A stretch of DNA of 12,611 bases. Source: CAYWTX01 sp964461295 (GTDB lineage Bacteria > Planctomycetota > Phycisphaerae > SM23-33). Below the pieces are notes generated by a model. The model was not told the origin of the DNA. It ran no database searches and worked only from the letters and a program-made list of their open reading frames with translations. The stretch's first letter is position 1, and each line of letters begins with the position of its first letter. Shown piece by piece: positions 8,801-12,611 of this stretch. The translations under genes and the position numbers were made by a program. The DNA lies in assembly GCA_964461295.1 (NCBI GenBank), contig CAYWTX010000037.1:1-12611 (forward strand), read 5' to 3'.

Positions 8801-9297
8801 CGGGCATCGAGAAGTCCGGGGGCTATGGCTTAGAGAAGAGCATACCCACGGTCTTCGCGCGCGACGACCGCTTCGCGGACAAGCACTACGCCACCGCGCC
8901 GGTGGGTTCCTACAAGCCAAACGCCTGGGGCCTTCACGACATGCACGGCAACGTGGCCGAGTGGACGTGCAGCCCTTACCGGCCCTACCCCTACAAGGAC
9001 GAGGCCGTGACCGGCACGCCCGCCGCGGACCAGTACGTCGTTGTCCGAGGCGGGTCGTTCCGGGACATTCCGCGCCACGCCCACGCGGGCTACCGCCGGG
9101 CATACCGAACCTGGCATGTCGTCGTTGACGTGGGGTTCCGCGTCGTCTGCCCAGAGCCGCCGGTGTGCAAAACACGAAAACAGGGATCGCCGGATTCATC
9201 TTGGTCCTACCAGAAGCAGGGCGGATGGGCGCATGAGTCACCAGGGCACAGTAGGGCCTGTCCGCCAAGGCCTGTCGGATGCGATCCACCGAGTTGA
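5884..9297 (+). CDS. HzsA-like β-propeller / di-heme cytochrome c / FGE-like fusion protein (intact paralogue)
   Basis: A 1137-residue protein with a signal peptide (hydrophobic LLALAVSLAGGATTWAA, likely cleaved near residue 22). It lacks the N-terminal β-sandwich of its neighbour and starts almost directly with the helical linker (FGDRYPRGAEYL, EALLANPLLAEIPELMFVRRG). The propeller (~165-590) shows the same landmarks: GDVDLHWNGKK, SDACYLPDGGIVCSS, GVPCLGGS, LYLRWEYSD, TGHHG, PVPPVIPD, GVPRGTVKRLRVY. Heme motifs are CVGCH (620-624) and CTECH (669-673). The FGE-like domain (~838-1090) has IPAGQFVMGSPAG, LPTEAQWEWACRAG, NAWGLHDMHGNVAEW and VVRGGSFRDIPRHA; both FGE copper cysteines are replaced (Asp and Ala). 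The domain normally ends shortly after VGFRVVC (~1089); the last ~45 residues (Cys-, Pro- and Ser-rich) look like antisense read-through of a minus-strand gene, so the native stop was probably lost. Location is extracytoplasmic. The reaction is unknown; redox or substrate-binding roles are inference. Confidence 0.88.
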   Translation: MEVHTLLALAVSLAGGATTWAAEPAAALAAQAVSLPRFKTPYGAVVNTPQSFRLAVADLMATFGDRYPRGAEYLAAYDAVEKRLAGLKGEALAAAQRELDALHTEALLANPLLAEIPELMFVRRGKPKKGFHASANGLPPNFTGNSFLYHGPKGWGTPCDDVRVDDEICILSPVRPSGKVRSVYKSPNEGWVGDVDLHWNGKKLLFSTAEDFPSRRLNVWEVNTDGTGLRQVSKQDGPYVLPKNEDGSPGKHEVPVIDFSDACYLPDGGIVCSSTLPMIGVPCLGGSIMVGNLYRMDANGGNIRRLTNDQVDNWCPTVLADGTILYLRWEYSDIAHNFSRRLFAMNPDGTNQRAVYGSNSYWPNGQYHARPIPGNPNRYVSLVTGHHGVARRGELILFDVGRGEKLTEGVIQRIPGHGLKVEPICADCPVKGGGPLFCHPYPLGDKYFLTSAQIPQRRSSVVGPDGKQAIKSVEHGLYLVDVFDNVIPLHEIPGENLFEPIPVRPTPVPPVIPDRVTPSAKTATVYLSDVYAGDGLRGVPRGTVKRLRVYAFHYVNGHEGGASWDVHRILGTVPVENDGSAAFTVPAMTPLAVQPLDEYGQAVQLMRSWFTAMPGEKLSCVGCHERQKDAPPSPTAKAMRRVPSPIEPFCGPERNYTFAEVAPVAKKYCTECHDGSQPARNHPRIQPFLFRPMLESDSAMMPAMEYHADSSPLIQMLRKGHHGVRLDRQSYERLVTWLDLNTPNRSGHGGRIAMLRQKHNDLYGGTAVDFDLPVDAPVNLDDPNTSPAPALPPVAPRAAKPLPICPNWPLPEAAACELQAKDGSASATLDLGDKQTLTLVRIPAGQFVMGSPAGTADEEPCVVRVERPFWVSTTEITNAMFRRFQPDHASGHWLVASKDMVGMGPTMNEGNQPATRLSWQQAAAFCGWLSKMTGGAFTLPTEAQWEWACRAGSDQAFAFGPADADWSGHANLAGIEKSGGYGLEKSIPTVFARDDRFADKHYATAPVGSYKPNAWGLHDMHGNVAEWTCSPYRPYPYKDEAVTGTPAADQYVVVRGGSFRDIPRHAHAGYRRAYRTWHVVVDVGFRVVCPEPPVCKTRKQGSPDSSWSYQKQGGWAHESPGHSRACPPRPVGCDPPS

Positions 9298-9433
9298 AAC
9301 CAGCCTCCACGTCGTAGCTCGTCCCCAGAACATCGGCGATTGCCTTGGCGAACTGGTCTTGAGGAAGACTGTCGTAGGTTCGGTCCACATACAGAATCCT
9401 GGGTCGGCCAAGTTGTGCATCTCCATCCGCCAT
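9165..9433 (-). pseudogene. Truncated, degenerate response-regulator receiver domain
   Basis: From an ATG at 9433 the minus strand reads MADGDAQLGRPRILYVDRTY, followed by DVEAGFNSVDRIRQAL, CALVTHAPIR and IPVFVFCTPA. This follows the β1-α1-β2-α2-β3-β4 order of a receiver domain. One acidic residue after β1 is kept (VDR). The phospho-acceptor Asp position at the end of β3 appears to be His (VTH), and the β4 Thr is present (CTPA). After about 9165 the frame stays open but turns Arg/Gly-rich, antisense to the FGE-like domain of the + strand gene, so the α4-β5-α5 part with its conserved Lys is missing. I read this as a 5' gene fragment joined to the end of the HzsA-like paralogue. The fold assignment is by pattern only and could be wrong. 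Confidence 0.42.
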
Positions 9434-9822
9434 GCTCAGCCTCTACCTCCGGAGTCCCTCGCCACCACCATCATAGAGCGGGCGGCCAACCTTGCCTGTG
9501 ACGCACATACGCAGTCCCTTCGCGGTGTGCGAGGTAAAGGCCCCTTTGTCGCGCGGGCGCGACTCCCTGTTCTGATCGCGCTACTCGGTTTCGGGCAGTG
9601 AGGCCGCTCGATGCGTTTCCGCCGTGGGGCCGCTGTCACCAACGGGTAACGCCATTCTCGCCCGAAGTCTGCTAGCCCGTCATGGGACTCGCCGTAACTC
9701 GCGCCGTCCTCAATGCATGCGGCGTCAGTAAATCTGCCCGCTTTCCGAGAATCAGGCTTAGCACCGGCGCGACCCCATGGCCTCATCGTGTCGTGGACAT
9801 CGAACACCACAAGGAGAGCACG
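9434..9822. other. Intergenic stretch without a recognisable gene
   Basis: Between the start of the minus-strand receiver fragment and the ATG at 9823 I see no supported gene on either strand. On the minus strand one frame is open for about 40 codons (HTAKGLRMCVTGKVGRPLYD among others) and ends at a TAG inside the receiver ribosome binding site. It is too short and start-less to call. The stretch should contain divergent promoters for the genes on both sides, but no clear -35/-10 pair stands out. Confidence 0.5.
9440..9450 (-). promoter_or_regulatory. Ribosome binding sites upstream of the receiver-like fragment
   Basis: Read on the minus strand, GGAGGT (9450-9445) lies 11 bases and AGAGG (9444-9440) 6 bases before the ATG at 9433. 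This supports a genuine translation start there rather than a chance antisense frame. Confidence 0.45.
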
Positions 9823-10128
9823 ATGAAGACCAACGGGAAGCGGACGAAGACGGTCGCCGGGAAGCGGTACACAGACTACATCAAGCTGGACCTGGCCGTT
9901 CTTGCCGACGCGCGGCGATGGCTCAACGACCACGCCGGCATGAAGGAGCAGAGCGCCTTCACGCCGGAGGAAGCGGACCGCCGCATCGCGTACTACCGGC
10001 GGCAGCTCGAATCCCAAAGCCAGATCACGCAATGGCTGCCGCCGGTGCAGCCCAAGCCCCGGACGCGATACCGCACGCGGTTCGCCTTTGGCGACGCCCT
10101 GGGCCGACACCTGGCGTGCGCCAGTTAA
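9823..10128 (+). CDS. Small basic hypothetical protein (101 aa)
   Basis: The ATG at 9823 follows AAGGAG (9811-9816) at 6 bases. In-frame codons upstream of it are not supported by any binding site. The protein starts with a basic segment (MKTNGKRTKTVAGKRYTDYIKL), continues with likely amphipathic helices (LAVLADARRWLNDHAG, TPEEADRRIAYYRRQLES) and ends with an Arg-rich segment (KPRTRYRTRF). There is no signal peptide or membrane segment. I do not recognise the family. The basic ends and its position just before a HARE-HTH gene would suit a nucleic-acid-associated role, but this is inference only. The next gene starts 46 bases downstream, so the two could share a transcript ending at the hairpin at 10680-10707. 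Confidence 0.6.
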   Translation: MKTNGKRTKTVAGKRYTDYIKLDLAVLADARRWLNDHAGMKEQSAFTPEEADRRIAYYRRQLESQSQITQWLPPVQPKPRTRYRTRFAFGDALGRHLACAS

Positions 10129-10161
10129 CCAAATCGCCGGGTGTGGTGCCGGGCCCAACAG

Positions 10162-10167
10162 AAAGGA
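10162..10167 (+). promoter_or_regulatory. Ribosome binding site pointing to the start of the HARE-HTH gene
   Basis: AAAGGA lies 7 bases before the ATG at 10175. The longest open frame covering the HARE-HTH domain could only start at a GTG at 10141, which has no ribosome binding site. The site therefore favours the ATG at 10175, which lies in a different frame and implies a frameshift shortly downstream. Confidence 0.55.
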
Positions 10168-10174
10168 TGCAGCC

Positions 10175-10656
10175 ATGACGACGAAGAAGAGCAACAGGAA
10201 GCCGACGAGCAAGAGCACCAAGCGCCGGCCAAGAGGAAGAAGATCGTCTCCCTGGCCGAGTACGAGGCGGACAGGAAGGCGGGCGAACCGACCGCGCCCG
10301 CGACCGCCGACGTTGGCGCAGGTTTGAAGAAGTCCGCCAAGGCCGGCAAACGGCCCAAGGAGCGCAAGCTCGGCACCCCGCGAAAGAGCCTGGCCAGCAC
10401 GGCGGTGCTGGTCCTGGCCGAGGCCAAAGAGCCGATGAGCGCGAAGGCCATCGTGGATGCCGCCGTCGCCGCCGGCTGGTACGAACCAGGCAAGGGCCTC
10501 ACCCCGCACGCCACGCTCTACTCCAGCATGCTCAGAGAGGCCCGCGACGATGGCGACAAAGCGCGGTTCCGCAAGGCCGAGCGTGGCTTGTGGGAGTTGA
10601 CCGACACCGGGAAAGCGCAGGTCCAAGCCATCAAGGAGGCGTTCGCCGAGAAGTAA
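10175..10656 (+). CDS. HARE-HTH winged-helix protein with Lys-rich tail (apparent frameshift near 10222)
   Basis: Bases about 10381-10605 encode a HARE-HTH winged helix (the fold found in restriction enzymes, ASXL proteins and the RNA polymerase delta subunit): SLASTAVLVLAEAKEPMSAKAIVDAAVAAGWYEPGKGLTPHATLYSSMLRE, then ARFRKAERGLWEL (given here as landmarks from separate stretches). From the ATG at 10175 the first codons give MTTKKSNRKPTSKSTK, a basic tail typical of small planctomycetal members, but that frame stops at 10327. One extra base after 10222 would join it to APAKRKKIVSLAEYEAD in the domain frame. If the sequence is correct, the alternative is a GTG start at 10141 with an acidic, Cys-containing N-terminus, which looks unnatural. 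Such proteins are likely DNA-binding; a nucleoid or regulatory role is inference. A strong terminator follows 24 bases after the stop. Confidence 0.7.
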
Positions 10657-10679
10657 CGCCGCCGGCATCACGCCTCCTT

Positions 10680-10707
10680 AGCGCCCCGGCACCCGTGCCG
10701 GGGCGCT
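10680..10707 (+). terminator. GC-rich hairpin terminator after the HARE-HTH gene
   Basis: A perfect 12-bp stem (AGCGCCCCGGCA with its complement) closes on a 4-base CCCG loop, starting 24 bases after the TAA at 10654-10656. The 3' side is followed by TCTCGTC rather than a clean T-run, so it is an intrinsic-type hairpin with a weak tail. It separates the small-gene pair from the ATPase gene. Confidence 0.7.
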
Positions 10708-10885
10708 CTCGTCATGGCCTTGGCTTGACGTCACCGGCCGCGTGGTGCCAACATGGCGTCATGCTCATTGCCCAAGGGCCAACCGCGTTCAGTACATGGC
10801 AGCGCATGCCGCAATGCTGGTTGCAGAGCCGGTACGCGCCGGGCCCTTGCGCGGTTGACATTCCTGTGTCGCCGGGAGCCCTGGC

Positions 10886-11710
10886 ATGAGCGGAAGCGGA
10901 GACAAACCAGGAAGATTCGTCCCCGACCTCGGCGCGGTCTGCCATGAGCTTTCGGACTCGCTCAAGGGCTGGGCGAAGAGGCTGGGCATCGAAGCCAGCT
11001 ACTACGATGGCCGAGTCGAAGAAGGCGGCTCCAACGACTGGGGAGACCAGCTCGACAAGGCCACGCAGGGCGTAATGAAGACCGTCGTGTCGCTACTGAC
11101 GGCGCGCGGCAAGATGGACACGGCCACCGACCTTCGACAGCGGCTCGAGGGGCTCTACGCGCAGGGGCAGGCATATCAGCAGCGGCTGGAAGCCCTGGAA
11201 GACCAGAGGCGCGTCCACGTCGAGGGCCTGTTGGCGCAGTACCGGCGAAAGATCGACGACGATCCTGATCAGACCCGGCTACGGGCGCTGTGCAAGGGTC
11301 CGCAGCGTGTCTGGACGCTTCGGTTGGACGAGCGCCCGCCCGAAGCGCCCGAGGAGTTCGCCGAGGCCATCGACAAGGCGTCCTGGGAAGAAGAGGGCGG
11401 CAAGCTGAAGGCCCAGTCGGAGATGAAGCGTGCCGCCCTGGACCTTGCCGAACATGTTGAACTACTTGCGGACAAGCTCATCCGCGCCGACCGGATCGAG
11501 ATGCGCCGCCCCGACTGGCTGCTGCGGGGCATGCTCGAACGCGACACGCTGGCCCTGATCTTCGGCGATCCCGGCTCAGGCAAGTCCTTCCTGGCCATCG
11601 ACTGGGCATGCAGAGCGGGCATGCGGCAATCCACCAGGTACAACGTCCTGGCCAAGCTTCATGGCCAGGGCGCGGTCGTCGTGGACGGCGACGCGCTGGC
11701 TACAGCGTGA
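10886..11710 (+). CDS. P-loop ATPase (AAA/RepA-like), truncated after Walker A
   Basis: The ATG at 10886 follows GGGAG at about 9 bases. The N-terminal half is helical and charged, with a probable coiled coil at residues 75-125 (LRQRLEGLYAQGQAYQQRLEALEDQRR). Residues 208-222 (RPDWLLRGMLERDTL) lead into Walker A, GDPGSGKS (227-234), then FLAIDWACRAG. This resembles the opening of the AAA_25/RepA-type ATPase core found in replication and mobile-element proteins. The protein ends at residue 274, so Walker B and the rest of the core are missing; relatives are normally far longer. The last 30 residues after ACRAG no longer resemble the family, and a direct repeat GGGCATGC (11604-11611 and 11617-11624) sits there. 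The stop falls beside a palindrome and repeats. Probably a non-functional remnant, though the N-terminal part could still fold. Confidence 0.65.
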   Translation: MSGSGDKPGRFVPDLGAVCHELSDSLKGWAKRLGIEASYYDGRVEEGGSNDWGDQLDKATQGVMKTVVSLLTARGKMDTATDLRQRLEGLYAQGQAYQQRLEALEDQRRVHVEGLLAQYRRKIDDDPDQTRLRALCKGPQRVWTLRLDERPPEAPEEFAEAIDKASWEEEGGKLKAQSEMKRAALDLAEHVELLADKLIRADRIEMRRPDWLLRGMLERDTLALIFGDPGSGKSFLAIDWACRAGMRQSTRYNVLAKLHGQGAVVVDGDALATA

Positions 11711-11730
11711 CGTTCCATCGCTCCTTCCAA

Positions 11731-11772
11731 CATTCCAATTCCAATGTCCTTAAGGACATTGGAACTGGAATG
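11731..11772. repeat. 42-bp near-perfect palindrome centred on CCTTAAGG
   Basis: Two 21-base arms (11731-11751 and 11752-11772) are complementary with a single mismatch (A11738 against C11765). The centre CCTTAAGG is itself palindromic, so a DNA cruciform or RNA hairpin is possible. It lies 20 bases after the stop of the truncated ATPase. Without a T-run it is not an obvious terminator, and it looks more like a REP- or MITE-like element. Confidence 0.85.
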
Positions 11773-11829
11773 GAAATTGGAATGAGGGCCTGAAATTGGA
11801 GATTGGAAGTTGGAATTGGAAATTGAAAT
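11758..11829 (+). repeat. Degenerate TTGGAA short tandem repeats
   Basis: The motif TTGGA recurs about six times in 72 bases (ATTGGAAC, AATTGGAATG, AATTGGAG, ATTGGAAG, TTGGAATT, TTGGAAAT), with the complementary form TTCCAA present in the left arm of the palindrome. A further ATTGGAATGTTGGA copy occurs at about 11890. Purine bias and AT content differ sharply from the GC-rich surroundings. No gene is encoded here. Confidence 0.75.
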
Positions 11830-11927
11830 GCTGGCATCAACTTGTTCCACAAGGACTTACAGCGTCATGCCGTACAAGGCCATGAGTGAGATTGGAATGT
11901 TGGAGCGGGAGATTGAAACCGGCCGGG

Positions 11928-12329
11928 TCAAGGTTGCCGCCACTGCTGTTTTCCATCAGCATCGACCCCGGAGACAGTGGCACGGTCATCGCCATAGCCA
12001 GTACGGAAGCCGATGTCGACTCCGCTTGGACGCCAGGTCGGCTGGAAATCCGAGCTGGAAACACTGTCATAGTTCCATTGGGCTCGGCTACCTGGCAACT
12101 CGCGGTGGGGCCAGCGTCCTTCAAACAACCCGGCTTCATATTCAGGATGGCCTGAGAAGAGCGTGTCGCTGCAGAACACGGCAACGCGGTATCTGCCATC
12201 AGGAGAATCCGAGATGAAGATCGCAGATGAGGTCGGGTCGAGCTTCCGAACCCCCCACCAAACTAGGCCCAGGGATACAGCGATCAGCCCGACAATGGTC
12301 ACCATTCTCTTGAGACGTTGCCGATTCAT
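11928..12329 (-). CDS. Membrane-anchored hypothetical protein (133 aa)
   Basis: The ATG at 12329 is preceded on the minus strand by GTAGAGG a few bases upstream. The protein starts with a basic segment (MNRQRLKR), has one membrane segment (MVTIVGLIAVSLGLVWWG, residues ~9-26), then a mainly β-strand soluble part outside the membrane (FISDSPDGRYRVAVFCSD, DVDADGK-type turns near the end). The positive N-terminus predicts a cytoplasmic N-terminus and exported C-terminus. SPDGRYRVAVF resembles an edge strand of a small β-domain, but I do not recognise the family. It runs opposite to the other genes of the right part, and its 3' end meets the TTGGAA repeat zone tail to tail with the ATPase remnant. 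No partner genes are visible. Confidence 0.62.
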   Translation of the reverse strand: MNRQRLKRMVTIVGLIAVSLGLVWWGVRKLDPTSSAIFISDSPDGRYRVAVFCSDTLFSGHPEYEAGLFEGRWPHRELPGSRAQWNYDSVSSSDFQPTWRPSGVDIGFRTGYGDDRATVSGVDADGKQQWRQP

Positions 12330-12438
12330 GAGCCTCTACTCTATCCGGGGCGGACTTCGGGTGCAATCGCGGTTCCTTCCGGCCGAAGGGCTTTTCCTGA
12401 CCGCAGCGGGAACGGTCGCGGACAATCAAAGAGTTTGT

Positions 12439-12463
12439 CTATTAACGCGCGCATTGTTAATAG
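12439..12463. repeat. Inverted repeat CTATTAAC / GTTAATAG
   Basis: A perfect 8-bp inverted repeat (12439-12446 and 12456-12463) encloses the 9 bases GCGCGCATT, and the stem can extend two more pairs with one G·T. The AT-rich arms stand out from the GC-rich context. It could be an operator for the minus-strand gene about 110 bases away, or a recombination or attachment-type site. Neither is proven. Confidence 0.5.
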
Positions 12464-12479
12464 GCCAAGGGCCTTTGGC
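12464..12479. repeat. 16-bp near-palindrome next to the AT-rich inverted repeat
   Basis: GCCAAGGGCCTTTGGC (12464-12479) is self-complementary except for one G·T pair. It abuts the inverted repeat ending at 12463, so the two together form a 41-base block of dyad symmetry. Confidence 0.5.
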
Positions 12480-12553
12480 GCGCAACCAGAATGGCGACAA
12501 TTAGTTATCGTCCATGGCGCACGCCGCAAGGTGTTAATAAGTCGGCCTCCTCG

Positions 12554-12611
12554 CTATTCCGTGTGGGTAGGGTAGCCGACGGCCGGGAGGTCGAAGTCCA
12601 GCTTACCGGCG
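12554..12611 (-). CDS. Possible 3' end of a minus-strand gene entering from the right
   Basis: On the minus strand, from the window edge, one frame reads AGKLDFDLPAVGYPTHTE and stops at TAG (12556-12554). The composition looks coding, but only 18 codons are visible and a second minus-strand frame is also open here. The start lies outside the window and no function can be given. Confidence 0.25.
   Translation of the reverse strand, partial: AGKLDFDLPAVGYPTHTE

Larger units (their letters stand above)
11701..11865. repeat. Possible small inserted element flanked by 8-bp direct repeats
   Basis: TACAGCGT occurs at 11701-11708 and again at 11858-11865, bracketing 149 bases that hold the palindrome and the TTGGAA-rich repeats. 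This arrangement fits a miniature element with a target-site duplication. Removing one copy plus the intervening bases extends the ATPase frame by only about six codons (SCRTRP and stop), so insertion alone would not explain the truncation. An 8-bp match over this distance may also be chance. Confidence 0.35.
12330..12611. other. Intergenic stretch upstream of the membrane-protein gene
   Basis: This stretch should hold the promoter for the minus-strand gene starting at 12329. I see AT-rich islands (TATTAAC, GTTAATAG, GTTAATAAG) unlike the surroundings, and two inverted repeats listed separately. Apart from a doubtful minus-strand 3' end at the right edge, no gene is supported. Confidence 0.45.

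Noticed and set aside
1640..9297. Hydrazine synthase (anammox) operon
   Set aside because: There are no HzsB- or HzsC-like genes, the HzsA tyrosine ligand is not at the expected position, and both proteins carry an FGE-like domain.
10726..10733. TGACGTCA palindrome as an operator
   Set aside because: A single 8-bp palindrome with no second copy or paired promoter is weak evidence.
10855..10885. TTGACA upstream of the ATPase gene as a -35 box
   Set aside because: It lies 25 bases before the start codon with no -10 element at proper spacing, and the transcript would begin at or inside the ribosome binding site.
11659..11850. Minus-strand frame rich in Ser/Asn across the TTGGAA repeats
   Set aside because: It is a translation of short repeats only, with no ribosome binding site or conserved feature.
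11810..12217. Plus-strand open frame across the repeats and opposite the membrane-protein gene
   Set aside because: It begins within the TTGGAA repeats and is antisense to a minus-strand frame with a clear start and membrane segment.

Overview
The window looks like chromosomal DNA of a GC-rich member of the Planctomycetota or a relative in the PVC group. The evidence is the high GC content and large exported multidomain proteins of a type I associate with that group: a β-propeller resembling hydrazine synthase alpha (HzsA-like), c-type heme motifs (CxxCH) and a C-terminal formylglycine-generating-enzyme-like (SUMF1/FGE) domain. There is also a small HARE-HTH protein with a Lys-rich tail. The assignment rests on recognising protein families, since the window holds no rRNA or other marker gene.

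Left part (1-9297, all + strand): a probable operon. It opens inside a secreted β-propeller plus β-sandwich protein resembling glycan-active or glycan-binding proteins. After a 21-base gap comes the first HzsA-like/cytochrome c/FGE-like gene (1640-5766), split into two frames near 4240 by an apparent one-base deletion. A complete paralogue follows (5884-9297). The two are tandem duplicates in their propeller, heme and FGE-like parts, but the first carries an extra N-terminal β-sandwich. Both should act outside the cytoplasm. No hzsB, hzsC or other anammox gene is visible, and neither protein keeps the Tyr expected four residues after the first CxxCH, so hydrazine synthesis is not supported. 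Both FGE-like domains lack one or both catalytic cysteines of true FGE.

Junction (about 9145-9433): the last ~45 codons of the second paralogue lie antisense to a plausible minus-strand reading of a degenerate response-regulator receiver domain. That domain has a ribosome binding site but is cut off after its fourth strand, which suggests a rearrangement breakpoint.

Right part (9434-12611): a low-density, decaying or mobile-looking region. It holds a small orphan gene, a HARE-HTH gene with a second apparent one-base deletion near its 5' end and a strong hairpin terminator, and a P-loop ATPase cut off about 40 residues after Walker A. Beside the ATPase end is a 42-bp near-perfect palindrome followed by TTGGAA-rich repeats, flanked by 8-bp direct repeats. 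A minus-strand membrane-anchored hypothetical gene and an intergenic stretch with AT-rich inverted repeats complete the region. Two indels and two truncations within 12.6 kb mean either real gene decay or assembly error, and the two cannot be separated from sequence alone.
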